Source: Acidobacteriota bacterium (GTDB lineage: Bacteria; Acidobacteriota; Vicinamibacteria; Vicinamibacterales; UBA823). From it: a stretch of 6,632 nt of DNA. Every line of letters begins with the position of its first letter. The first letter of the stretch is position 1. Below are positions 1 to 6,616 of the stretch, in pieces. The notes beneath the pieces are model-generated. The model worked only from the letters and a program-made list of their open reading frames with translations. It had not been told where the DNA came from and did no database searches. Where the stretch lies: contig PAWT01000004.1 in the NCBI GenBank assembly GCA_002714165.1, forward strand, positions 34,858 to 41,489. The letters run 5' to 3'. The translations under genes were made by a program, and so were the position numbers.

Positions 1-500
1 TGAGAGTTGTCTCGGTTGTCCCCCATTACAAAGTACTCACTCGGCGGAACGGTGACCGGACCATATTGTTCTCGAAGGTCGGCAACTCCGAAGGGTGAAG
101 CTACGTCCGACGGTGGTCGCAGATAATACACATAGGGTTCGTCTAGAGGACGGCCATCAATATAGACCCGCTTATGTCTGACCTCCACAACGTCGCCTGG
201 TAATCCAATTACACGTTTGATGAAATCCCGCTCGGGATCCTCGGGATACTTGAAGACAATTACGTCGCCCCTCTTGATGGAGGTGAACGGGAGTATGCTG
301 CGCTCAGCACCAGTGGCTGTGGGTGAAAACACAAACTTGTTTACCAATAGATGATCGCCAATCAGCAGATTTTGTTCCATCGAGCCGGTGGGGATCTTGA
401 ACGCTTGCACAACGAAGGTGCGGATAAACAAAGCTAGAATCACGGCAACAACGATTGATTCAAAGTACTCGCGAAGTGTCGACTTGCGAAATGCAGACAT
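1..500 (-). CDS. lepB: Signal peptidase I, 3' end cut by window edge
   Basis: Type I signal peptidase, the membrane serine protease that cleaves signal peptides from exported preproteins on the outer face of the cytoplasmic membrane. Translating the minus strand from the ATG at 500-498 gives 166 open residues before the left edge. A single hydrophobic helix lies at about residues 14-31 (ESIVVAVILALFIRTFVV). The box B motif PTGSMEQNLLIGD follows, with candidate nucleophile Ser40. The general-base Lys is Lys95 in DFIKRVIGLPGD, and the late motif VMGDNRDNS sits at residues 158-166. Both members of the Ser/Lys dyad are therefore present. The missing tail (the rest of the SxDSR-like box and the last strand) lies outside the window. 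The start follows the lepA stop TGA after one base (TGATATG), which implies translational coupling; no clear Shine-Dalgarno is seen. An upstream in-frame GTG at 512-510 inside lepA is possible but less likely. Identity is essentially certain. Confidence 0.96.
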   Translation of the reverse strand, partial: MSAFRKSTLREYFESIVVAVILALFIRTFVVQAFKIPTGSMEQNLLIGDHLLVNKFVFSPTATGAERSILPFTSIKRGDVIVFKYPEDPERDFIKRVIGLPGDVVEVRHKRVYIDGRPLDEPYVYYLRPPSDVASPFGVADLREQYGPVTVPPSEYFVMGDNRDNS

Positions 501-501
501 A

Positions 502-2310
502 TCAGTTTGCACTCGAATCCATTTTCAGAATCGCCAGGAAAGCCTCCTGGGGAATCTCAACACGGCCAACCCGCTTCATCCGCTTCTTGCCCGCGCGCTG
601 TTTCTCCAATAGCTTCCGCTTTCGTGAAATGTCCCCACCATAACACTTCGCTAAGACATTCTTACGCAACGCTTTCACCGACTCTCGGGCGATAATGCGT
701 CCACCGATCGCGGCCTGGATCGCCACTTCAAACATCTGACGTGGAATCAACTCACGTATTTTGTTGGCGAACGCTTTTCCTCTCTCATACGCCGTATCAC
801 GATGCACGATCATCGACAGCGCATCTACTGGCTCGCCATTCACCAGAACATCGAGCTTAACCAATGGTGACTCCCAGAATCCAGACACCTGATAGTCCAA
901 CGAGGCATAACCTCGTGACAGTGTCTTTAATCGGTCATAAAAATCTAAAACCACTTCACTAAAAGGTAACTCGTATGTTACTAGGACACGGTTCGAGGAC
1001 AGATATTCCAGTCTCTTCTGGACTCCTCGCTTTTCTTGACAAAGCCGAAGCGTGGCACCCACATATTCGGCCGGTGTCAGAATCATCGCCGTAATAACTG
1101 GTTCCTCGATCCGCTGAATTTCACTGGTCTCGGGAAGCTTTGCTGGACTATCGATCTCCTTAACGTTTCCGGAGGTCATCGTCACGCGATACAGTACTCC
1201 CGGGGCCGTAGTTACTAAGTCCATGTCAAATTCCCGTTCGAGCCTCTCCTGGACAATCTCCATATGGAGTAATCCAAGGAACCCACACCGAAACCCGAAC
1301 CCGAGTGCTGCCGATGTTTCCGGTTCAAAGAAAAACGAGGAGTCGTTAAGTCGAAGCTTCTCCAAGGCTTCGCGCAGTTCAGGATATTGATGACCCTCGA
1401 CTGGATAAAACCCAGCAAACACGACAGGCCGCGTTTCCTTGAACCCAGGAAACGGGGTCTCGGTGGGCCGCGTCACCTCCGTGAGCGTGTCGCCAATCCT
1501 GGCATCGCTGGCATGCTTCATTCCAGCTATGACGAACCCAACCTCCCCCGCACCCAGAGTTTCGGTCACAACTGGCTTTGGCGAAAACACGCCCACTTGT
1601 TCAACTTCATAATCCTGTCCCAAAGCCATCAAACGTACCTTCGTCCGCTTTTGTAACTCACCCGCGAGAATCCGGACAAGGACAACCACGCCACGGTACG
1701 AGTCATACCAAGAATCGAAGATTAGCGCCTTTAGCGGTGCATCGCGGCTGCCACGTGGCGGGGGCACCCTAGCGATGACGGCCTCCAGAACTTCCTTGAT
1801 GCCCGTGCCTTCCTTCGCACTAGTCAGAATTGCTTCGCTCGCGTCGAGTCCAACCACATCGCGAATTTGTCGTCTAGCCTCTTCGACCTGTGCTCCAGGT
1901 AAATCGATCTTGTTGATGACTGGAATCACTTCGAGGTCGCTTTCCACCGCGAGGTAAGCGTTCGCCAGCGTTTGAGCCTCAACACCCTGCGACGCATCGA
2001 CCAATAACAACGCACCTTCGCACGCTTTTAACGAGCGGGTTACCTCGTATGAAAAATCAACATGTCCAGGCGTATCAATAAGATTAAGTATGTAGTCCTG
2101 ACCACTGGCTGAGGTGTACTGCAACCTCACAGACTGAGCCTTGATTGTGATGCCCCGTTCACGTTCGAGGTCCATCGAATCGAGCACCTGGTCTTCCATC
2201 TCGCGCGGACGCAGGGCTCCCGTGACCTCGAGAATCCGATCAGCGAGCGTCGACTTTCCGTGGTCGATGTGCGCAATGATCGAGAAGTTACGAATAAAAC
2301 GGGGATCCAT
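502..2310 (-). CDS. lepA: Elongation factor 4 (LepA), ribosome-associated GTPase
   Basis: Translational GTPase EF4/LepA, which binds the ribosome and is linked to back-translocation, ribosome assembly and recovery from stalled translation. Counting from the Met at 2310, the protein is 602 residues, matching the family (599 in E. coli). G1 is AHIDHGKS at 13-20. The switch II motif DTPGHVDF starts at 79, with catalytic His83. G4 is NKID at 133-136 and G5 is TSAK at about 163-166. EF-G-like domains II, III and V follow. The lepA-specific C-terminal domain ends with the lysine/arginine-rich stretch [14 protein letters not shown] and then [14 protein letters not shown]. The frame stays open to an earlier ATG at 2325, adding five residues (MVTCQ). 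I prefer 2310 because [20 protein letters not shown] matches the usual EF4 amino end and a TATAAT overlaps the upstream ATG; neither start has a good Shine-Dalgarno. The gene lies between citrate synthase and lepB in a tight same-strand series. No missing motif or frameshift. Confidence 0.97.
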   Translation of the reverse strand: MDPRFIRNFSIIAHIDHGKSTLADRILEVTGALRPREMEDQVLDSMDLERERGITIKAQSVRLQYTSASGQDYILNLIDTPGHVDFSYEVTRSLKACEGALLLVDASQGVEAQTLANAYLAVESDLEVIPVINKIDLPGAQVEEARRQIRDVVGLDASEAILTSAKEGTGIKEVLEAVIARVPPPRGSRDAPLKALIFDSWYDSYRGVVVLVRILAGELQKRTKVRLMALGQDYEVEQVGVFSPKPVVTETLGAGEVGFVIAGMKHASDARIGDTLTEVTRPTETPFPGFKETRPVVFAGFYPVEGHQYPELREALEKLRLNDSSFFFEPETSAALGFGFRCGFLGLLHMEIVQERLEREFDMDLVTTAPGVLYRVTMTSGNVKEIDSPAKLPETSEIQRIEEPVITAMILTPAEYVGATLRLCQEKRGVQKRLEYLSSNRVLVTYELPFSEVVLDFYDRLKTLSRGYASLDYQVSGFWESPLVKLDVLVNGEPVDALSMIVHRDTAYERGKAFANKIRELIPRQMFEVAIQAAIGGRIIARESVKALRKNVLAKCYGGDISRKRKLLEKQRAGKKRMKRVGRVEIPQEAFLAILKMDSSAN

Positions 2311-2323
2311 CTGACAGGTGACC

Positions 2324-2329
2324 ATTATA
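2324..2329 (-). promoter_or_regulatory. Possible internal -10 box (TATAAT) at the lepA start
   Basis: A perfect TATAAT on the minus strand overlaps the more upstream of two possible lepA start codons (CCTATAATGG). If used, transcription would begin near 2317, only a few bases before the preferred ATG at 2310, giving a nearly leaderless lepA-lepB message independent of citrate synthase. The -35 region is poor: at 17-base spacing the hexamer is TCAACG, with three matches to TTGACA. The call rests on the -10 alone and could be chance. Confidence 0.3.
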
Positions 2330-2363
2330 GGCCAAAGCTGAGAGACCGTTGAATGACGTAATC

Positions 2364-3512
2364 CTAACGTTGATCGATAGCAACGAAGGCTTTAGGGTGT
2401 AGTTCGCCAGTGTAGTCAGCACGAGGGCGAATCAACCGGTTATTCGCATACTGCTCGAGAATATGCGCCGTCCACCCAGCAACACGACTAACGGCAAATA
2501 CCGGAGTGAAGAGATCAACCTTGATACCAAGAGTGTAATAGGTGGATGCCGAATAAAAATCTACGTTCGGATTCAGGTTCTTTTCGTGACCGACCAGCAC
2601 CTCGATCTGTCGAGACATTTCGTACCAATGCTCCCGCCCACTCCGAGCACCCAGTTCCTCCGACATCCGCCGCAAATGTGTCGCACGCGGGTCCTCGGTC
2701 CGGTATACGCGATGGCCGAAGCCTGGAATTTTCTCTTTTCGAGCCAGCTTGTCGAGGATCGCTCCCTCAATCTGTGGAGGGTCAGCATCATCACCTAATG
2801 CCAGCAAGAGCCGCATCACGTCGGCATTTGCACCACCATGCAACGGTCCTTTCAAGGCACTGATTCCAGCTACTACGGCTGAATGGATATCGGTTAGAGT
2901 AGCCGCGGCAACCCGCGCGGCGAACGTAGAGGCGTTTAATTCGTGGTCTGCGTGCAGAATCAAAGCCACGTCGAAAGCACGAGTAGCCACCGCATCCGGC
3001 CGTTCACCGGTCAGCACAAACAAGAAATTTTCGGCATGGCCTAGTGAAGGGTCGGGGTCGATCGGAGTTCCCCCTTCCGCAACCCTTCCATAGGTCGCCA
3101 CAAGAGTCGCCAGTTGTGCGGTGAGCCTGATAGCTTTCCGGACGTTCACTTCCGGCGAATTCTTGGCAACGTCTGGATCACTGTGCGCTAGCGCTGATGT
3201 CAATGTACGAAGTGCGTCCATGCCGTTCCCCAGTGGCAATGAGCGCATAAGACGCACGACATTCTCTGGAAGTGGTCGCCATTCTGCAAACTGAGACCGG
3301 AGTGTGCTGAGCTCATCCCGGGCAGGCAGGTGGCCAAACCACAGCAGAAAGCAGACCTCCTCGAACGATGCCCGGGCAGCAAGGTCGTGAATGTCGAAGC
3401 CCCGGTAGGACAACACCCCATGCTCCCCATCGATGAAACAGATCTCGGAGGTGGTAGCAATCACATCCTGCAGGCCAGCCTTAAAAGTTAAGGTTTCGCC
3501 AGTGTTACTCAT
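2364..3512 (-). CDS. gltA: Citrate synthase (type II, small dimeric class), possibly 2-methylcitrate synthase
   Basis: Condenses acetyl-CoA with oxaloacetate to citrate, the entry step of the TCA cycle, in the cytoplasm. The 382-residue length fits the short archaeal/Gram-positive type rather than the longer E. coli-like hexameric type. Family motifs occur in order. An N-terminal segment reads [20 protein letters not shown], then [12 protein letters not shown] at about 34-45. [12 protein letters not shown] (186-197) carries substrate-binding His190. GPLHGGAN has His225, [13 protein letters not shown] has His267, and [10 protein letters not shown] has Asp318; the His225/His267/Asp318 set matches the catalytic triad of the family. 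Arg343 (VSRVAGW) and Arg363 (IRPRADY) are likely substrate-binding arginines. The start ATG at 3512 has a weak upstream AGAAGA. This subclass includes 2-methylcitrate synthases, and sequence inspection alone does not separate the two. No prpB, prpD or other methylcitrate-cycle gene is adjacent, so citrate synthase is favoured. It leads the probable operon with lepA and lepB. Confidence 0.94.
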   Translation of the reverse strand: MSNTGETLTFKAGLQDVIATTSEICFIDGEHGVLSYRGFDIHDLAARASFEEVCFLLWFGHLPARDELSTLRSQFAEWRPLPENVVRLMRSLPLGNGMDALRTLTSALAHSDPDVAKNSPEVNVRKAIRLTAQLATLVATYGRVAEGGTPIDPDPSLGHAENFLFVLTGERPDAVATRAFDVALILHADHELNASTFAARVAAATLTDIHSAVVAGISALKGPLHGGANADVMRLLLALGDDADPPQIEGAILDKLARKEKIPGFGHRVYRTEDPRATHLRRMSEELGARSGREHWYEMSRQIEVLVGHEKNLNPNVDFYSASTYYTLGIKVDLFTPVFAVSRVAGWTAHILEQYANNRLIRPRADYTGELHPKAFVAIDQR

Positions 3513-3565
3513 TGTCGATCTTCTGTAGGGCGTTTTCCACCAACTGCCAGGGTCTTTACTACCGC

Positions 3566-3593
3566 ATTATCAAACACTTGAATTTCCACTCAA
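3566..3593 (-). promoter_or_regulatory. Probable sigma-70-type promoter for citrate synthase-lepA-lepB
   Basis: On the minus strand TTGAGT (3593-3588) and GATAAT (3571-3566) are separated by 16 bases, with four and five matches to the TTGACA/TATAAT consensus. The start of transcription would be near 3559, leaving an untranslated leader of about 45-50 bases before the citrate synthase ATG at 3512. It is the best-matching promoter in the spacer in this direction. Its elements interleave with an oppositely directed candidate for larB. Confidence 0.5.
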
Positions 3594-3606
3594 TCTCAGA
3601 GATAGT
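3578..3606 (+). promoter_or_regulatory. Possible promoter for larB
   Basis: TTGAAT (3578-3583) and GATAGT (3601-3606) are separated by exactly 17 bases, each with four of six consensus matches. Transcription would start near 3613 and give a leader of about 130 bases before larB. The -10 overlaps the short symmetric sequence ATCTC-A-GAGAT (3593-3603), a possible operator. The -35 lies inside the spacer of the opposing citrate synthase promoter, so the two could not easily be occupied by polymerase together. Confidence 0.35.
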
Positions 3607-3626
3607 CCTGTCCGCAGACTAAAGCC

Positions 3627-3658
3627 TGATAAGCCATTCCGCGATGTACGGCTCATCA
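3627..3658. repeat. Imperfect inverted repeat in the gltA-larB spacer
   Basis: TGATAAGCC (3627-3635) and GGCTCATCA (3650-3658) are inverted copies with one mismatch in nine, separated by 14 bases. It would lie in the larB leader transcript if the upstream promoter candidate is right. On the minus strand the mismatch becomes a G-U wobble, so RNA pairing would be better in that direction. It could be a two-half-site operator or a leader hairpin. It is not followed by a U-tract, so it is not a typical terminator. Confidence 0.35.
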
Positions 3659-3742
3659 AATACCGGCAACTGAATTGCCACGCGGCGATCCCGAAGCGTA
3701 CTCGCTGAAATATGCCAAAGTCAACGAGGCACAGACTCAATC

Positions 3743-4501
3743 ATGACACCGTCCGAATTAAAGTTCTTACTCGCCCAAGTTCATAGCGGTGACGTCAACG
3801 TTAACGACGCACACAAGCAACTGCTCGACCACTTACGACAAGCTCCGTACGAAGATCTTGGATTCGCGCGAATTGACCATCACCGTTCGATTCGTCAAGG
3901 CTTCCCTGAAGTTGTATTCGGTCTGGGCAAGACGCCAAAGCAGATCGCGGCCGTGGCAGAGCGTATCACTGCTAATGGAAACACCCTGTTGATAACGCGG
4001 GCATCACCTGCCTCCTTTGATGCTGTCCGAAGTGTTGTGCCAAGCGCTGTATTCCACGAGGATGCCCGGATGATCTCACACGGTCCGGCTTCGTCTCCGG
4101 GACACGGGAACGTCATGGTCGTTGCCGCTGGAACGTCCGACCTACCGGTAGCCGAGGAGGCCGTGGTGACAGCCGAGATCATGGGCAACGTGGTCGACCG
4201 CCTTTACGATGTTGGGGTCGCTGGCCTACATCGCGTTCTCGCAGAATCGAAACGACTCTCCGCCGCTCGCGTCATCATTGTAGTCGCGGGTATGGAAGGA
4301 GCACTGCCAAGTGTTGTGAGTGGACTTGTCGACGTGCCCATAGTTGCGGTGCCTACCAGTGTCGGTTACGGCGCCGCCTTCGGTGGGATTAGCGCGCTAT
4401 TGGGAATGCTGAACAGCTGCGCCACCGGCGTGTCGGTCGTTAACATCGATAATGGATTCGGCGCGGCGGCAATTGCTAGTAGCATTAATCACCTTACCTG
4501 A
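3743..4501 (+). CDS. larB: Pyridinium-3,5-biscarboxylic acid mononucleotide synthase (LarB)
   Basis: First enzyme of nickel-pincer nucleotide (NPN) cofactor synthesis. LarB carboxylates the pyridine ring of nicotinic acid adenine dinucleotide and hydrolyses its phosphoanhydride, yielding the biscarboxylated mononucleotide that LarE sulfurates before LarC inserts nickel. The 252-residue length is normal. The N-terminal third ends in the conserved RQGFPEVVFGLGKT (51-64). The C-terminal PurE-like domain contains VVAAGTSDLPVAEEA (126-140), VIIVVAGMEGALPSVVSGL (177-195) and the glycine-rich VPTSVGYGAAFGG (203-215). LNSCATG follows with Cys226, corresponding to the cysteine reported to form the transient cysteinyl-pyridine intermediate. 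The end is GVSVVNIDNGFGAA. The ATG at 3743 has CGAGG about 13 bases upstream, a rather distant ribosome site; no better in-frame start was found. No larA, larC or larE is present in the window. It is divergent from citrate synthase and co-directional with dnaG, but 301 bases from it, so probably a separate transcript. Confidence 0.93.
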   Translation: MTPSELKFLLAQVHSGDVNVNDAHKQLLDHLRQAPYEDLGFARIDHHRSIRQGFPEVVFGLGKTPKQIAAVAERITANGNTLLITRASPASFDAVRSVVPSAVFHEDARMISHGPASSPGHGNVMVVAAGTSDLPVAEEAVVTAEIMGNVVDRLYDVGVAGLHRVLAESKRLSAARVIIVVAGMEGALPSVVSGLVDVPIVAVPTSVGYGAAFGGISALLGMLNSCATGVSVVNIDNGFGAAAIASSINHLT

Positions 4502-4616
4502 AGACTGGCCCGCTTCCACTGACGAGAAAATGACGCTTTTCCGTAGGTGCGGCGCCCAAGCAGCCTTCGCCAAACATAACTCCAGTTGGTCTCGGTATCG
4601 TCATCGACAAAGTCAC

Positions 4617-4646
4617 TTGAGGGCAGGCCAGTAGGAATGCTACAAT
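4617..4646 (+). promoter_or_regulatory. Probable extended -10 promoter for dnaG
   Basis: TTGAGG (4617-4622) and TACAAT (4641-4646) are 18 bases apart. TGC immediately before the -10 makes an extended -10 element, which offsets the modest -35. The -10 matches five of six consensus bases. Transcription would begin near 4653, giving a leader of about 150 bases that contains most of the palindrome cluster. The -10 is itself buried in a perfect 12-base palindrome. Confidence 0.5.
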
Positions 4647-4651
4647 TGTAG
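4640..4651. promoter_or_regulatory. 12-base palindrome on the dnaG -10, candidate operator
   Basis: CTACAATTGTAG is a perfect 12-base palindrome covering the whole -10 hexamer of the putative dnaG promoter. A dimeric repressor bound here would exclude RNA polymerase. A perfect 12-mer palindrome is expected roughly once or twice by chance in a window of this size, so position rather than rarity makes it notable. I do not recognise the regulator. Confidence 0.3.
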
Positions 4652-4719
4652 GTTGCGCTTTCGGGTACCCTATCGTCGTAGTCATCGGAGCCCGGTTCTG
4701 CACGCCGCAGCAATTATTC

Positions 4720-4731
4720 CGTCCATGGACG
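4720..4731. repeat. 12-base perfect palindrome in the dnaG leader
   Basis: CGTCCATGGACG is perfectly self-complementary. In RNA it could fold as a four-base-pair CGTC/GACG stem with a CATG loop. In DNA it would be a symmetric protein site. It includes the ATG of the 22-residue open frame at 4725. It belongs to a cluster that also includes GGGTACCC (4663-4670), CCCTAGGG (4739-4746), AGGGCCCT (4743-4750) and GGAGCTCC (4780-4787). Confidence 0.4.
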
Positions 4732-4802
4732 CAGGTGCCCCTAGGGCCCTTGGGTTTGACTGTATTTTCAACGCGCTGGGGAGCTCCGCATAAGAGTTAA
4801 CA

Positions 4803-6566
4803 ATGGGACTATTTCCCCAGGCTTTCATCGACGATCTCAAATCGCAGGTTGACCTCGTTGCTGTGATTCAAGACCACGTTCCTCTCAAGAAAGCTGGAAC
4901 GAGCTTTAAGGGACTGTGCCCGTTTCACTCCGAGAAGACGCCTTCATTTAACGTAAATCGCGATCGGGGCTTCTTTCACTGCTTCGGATGCGGTGTCGGA
5001 GGTGATGTCTTCAAATTCCTTGAGCTCAGGGAAAAGATTGGCTTCCAGGACGCGGTGCGTCAACTCGCACAACGTTTTGGCGTGTCGATTCCAGAACTCG
5101 AGGGTGGTCCAAGTAATCCAGCGGCGGCTGCCGAACGCGAGTCGCTACTGAAGGTGCACGAACACGCAGAGAGGTATTTTCAGGAACACCTGGCAGGACA
5201 GGCAGGAACGAGAACGCGCCAGCAACTGCACGACAGGGGGCTGAACGACCAGACAATCGAGACGCTCGGACTTGGCTATGCGCCACCAACCCGAGAGGGT
5301 CTCACGAAATACCTTCACCAAAAAGGTTTTCCGATGCCGCTTCTCTTGACCAGCGGGCTGGTAGCCAAACGTAACGCTGGAGCATGTGTGGATCGCTTCC
5401 GTAATCGCCTGATGATTCCAATCTGCAGGGACAGCGGTGCGATCATCGCGTTCGGCGGACGTGCAGTGGACAATGGACAGCAGCCCAAATACGTAAATTC
5501 ACCGGAAACTCCAATCTATATAAAAGGACGAACCCTCTACGGCCTCCACCTGACTAAGGAGACAATACGAAAAAATAATTTAGCGGTACTCGTTGAGGGA
5601 TACTTTGATTTCGCCCAGCCATTTCAGGCGGGCATCACAGCAGTGGCTGCAACGTGTGGTACTTCGCTAACACTGCAGCAGTGCAAGCTTTTACGACGCT
5701 TGACGAACAAGGTCATCTTGAGCTTCGACTCGGATACGGCTGGTCAAACAGCGGTGCTGCGCTCAGGTGAAATGCTGCTGGGTGAGGGATTTCAGGTCAA
5801 TGTGGCGGTGCTGCCAACTGGCGAAGATCCCGATACATTCATAAGAGCGTCTGGGCGTGCAAGTTATGAGGAAAAACTGCGCACCTCGAAGAAATATTTG
5901 GAACTTTTGCTCGATCGGGGCGAAGCCGAGCACGATATTAACCGCGACGAAGGGCGGAGAGCCTTCCTAAACCAAATGCTGACTGTCGCAGCACGCATTC
6001 CCGATACCGCGCAGCGCGACCAGTTCGCGGACCGGCTGGCTCACCGCGCTCGAGTGATGCAGGAAGTCGTGCGAACCGAAATTCGGAAAGCGGCGGTCGA
6101 ACGCAGACCGACGCTAGGTGAGCGTGCACTTCCCAGTCTGGGGCAGTTACGAACAGCAGAAAAAGGATTGATTTGGGCTCTTATGCACGAACCAGAGAGT
6201 GCACAATCGGCACTTGCAAAACTTGACGCTGACGATATCGATGGGCTGGCTTCTGCGCCAATTTTAAAGGTAGCCCGCACCCTGGACGAGTGGCCGTCCA
6301 ATGACCTACCCCAGACGTTATGCGAGCGGCTAGGCGAGGGGGAAGCCACGATCGTTAAAGAAATTGCTGAAGAAAAGAGTCCGGCGCCGGCGCCCGAGTG
6401 CTGCCAAGCCCTGAAGAGGCTTCGCTACGAGCGGGAACGAGCTGCTGTGCAGGAAGAAATCGATCGTCTCCAGGACCTTGGTGACAAAGACAGCATCACA
6501 AGAATCAATTCGCTATTACAACAGACGAGAGAACTCGTGCAGAGACTTGAAGCTCTGAATACTTAA
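4803..6566 (+). CDS. dnaG: DNA primase
   Basis: Synthesises the RNA primers for leading- and lagging-strand replication, working with the replicative helicase DnaB at the fork. The 587 residues match the family (581 in E. coli). The N-terminal CHC2-type zinc ribbon has Cys39, His42, Cys60 and Cys63 (CPFHSEKTPSF, then GFFHCFGCGVGGDVFKF). The catalytic core includes FRNRLMIPI and AFGGRAV (about 199-222) and KYVNSPETPIY. The Toprim centre is intact: Glu265 and Asp269 in VEGYFDF, Asp309 and Asp311 in SFDSDTAG, the same numbers as the metal-binding residues of E. coli DnaG. GEDPDTFIR follows at 340-348. Residues from about 430 form the variable helical C-terminal domain expected to bind DnaB, ending in a likely coiled coil. 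The start MGLFPQAFIDDLKSQVDLV is typical, and AAGAG six bases upstream is a modest ribosome site. Its likely neighbour downstream, by common bacterial order, is rpoD, outside the window. Confidence 0.98.
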   Translation: MGLFPQAFIDDLKSQVDLVAVIQDHVPLKKAGTSFKGLCPFHSEKTPSFNVNRDRGFFHCFGCGVGGDVFKFLELREKIGFQDAVRQLAQRFGVSIPELEGGPSNPAAAAERESLLKVHEHAERYFQEHLAGQAGTRTRQQLHDRGLNDQTIETLGLGYAPPTREGLTKYLHQKGFPMPLLLTSGLVAKRNAGACVDRFRNRLMIPICRDSGAIIAFGGRAVDNGQQPKYVNSPETPIYIKGRTLYGLHLTKETIRKNNLAVLVEGYFDFAQPFQAGITAVAATCGTSLTLQQCKLLRRLTNKVILSFDSDTAGQTAVLRSGEMLLGEGFQVNVAVLPTGEDPDTFIRASGRASYEEKLRTSKKYLELLLDRGEAEHDINRDEGRRAFLNQMLTVAARIPDTAQRDQFADRLAHRARVMQEVVRTEIRKAAVERRPTLGERALPSLGQLRTAEKGLIWALMHEPESAQSALAKLDADDIDGLASAPILKVARTLDEWPSNDLPQTLCERLGEGEATIVKEIAEEKSPAPAPECCQALKRLRYERERAAVQEEIDRLQDLGDKDSITRINSLLQQTRELVQRLEALNT

Positions 6567-6580
6567 GTCCGACAAGAGCT

Positions 6581-6597
6581 ATTGGGGAGCCAATTTT
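6581..6597 (+). terminator. Small hairpin with short T-run after dnaG, weak terminator or attenuator candidate
   Basis: ATTGG (6581-6585), loop GGAG and CCAAT (6590-6594) form a five-base-pair stem followed by TTT. It starts 15 bases past the dnaG stop. The stem is short and the T-run minimal, so it would at most cause partial termination or mark an RNA-processing site between dnaG and the next gene. Confidence 0.2.
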
Positions 6598-6616
6598 AGG
6601 TCGGGAAGTTCACGAT

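Larger units (their letters stand above)
4502..4802. other. Spacer between larB and dnaG without a convincing gene
   Basis: These 301 bases hold no convincing protein or RNA gene. The first 110 bases contain only a weak A/T hairpin (4526-4541). From 4617 on there is a promoter candidate and then six perfect palindromes of at least eight bases. A frame is open from 4635 to 4793. Within it, an ATG at 4725 gives a 22-residue peptide (ending at TAA 4791-4793, ten bases before dnaG) that contains LGFDCIFNALG. No ribosome site precedes that ATG, and I do not call it a gene. No tRNA fold or strong U-tract terminator was seen. Confidence 0.6.

Noticed and set aside
510..512. GTG as an alternative lepB start inside lepA
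   Set aside because: It would add only four residues (VQTD) and has no better ribosome site. The ATG at 500 sits one base after the lepA stop, a standard coupled start.
1387..1656. Plus-strand open frame of 89 codons opposite lepA
   Set aside because: It is antisense to a fully conserved EF4 coding region, has no recognisable domain, and its composition is what a reverse frame of a coding gene gives.
2463..2863. Two overlapping plus-strand open frames of 105-111 codons opposite citrate synthase
   Set aside because: They overlap each other and the conserved citrate synthase catalytic region. No domain or ribosome site supports either.
4526..4541. GAAAA-N6-TTTTC hairpin as a larB terminator
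   Set aside because: The stem is five A/T-rich base pairs and no T-run follows it, so it is too weak to call.
4660..4710. Possible tRNA suggested by a GGTTCTG stretch
   Set aside because: No acceptor stem, D-arm or anticodon arm can be drawn around it, and the T-loop match is poor.
4489..4713. Two minus-strand open frames (74 and 69 codons) in the larB-dnaG spacer
   Set aside because: They overlap each other in different frames and run into the larB 3' end. They show no domain, and nothing downstream on that strand would form an operon with them.
4756..4761. TTGACT as a -35 box for dnaG
   Set aside because: No -10-like hexamer occurs 16-18 bases downstream (the sequence there is GC-rich), and the upstream extended -10 is a better candidate.
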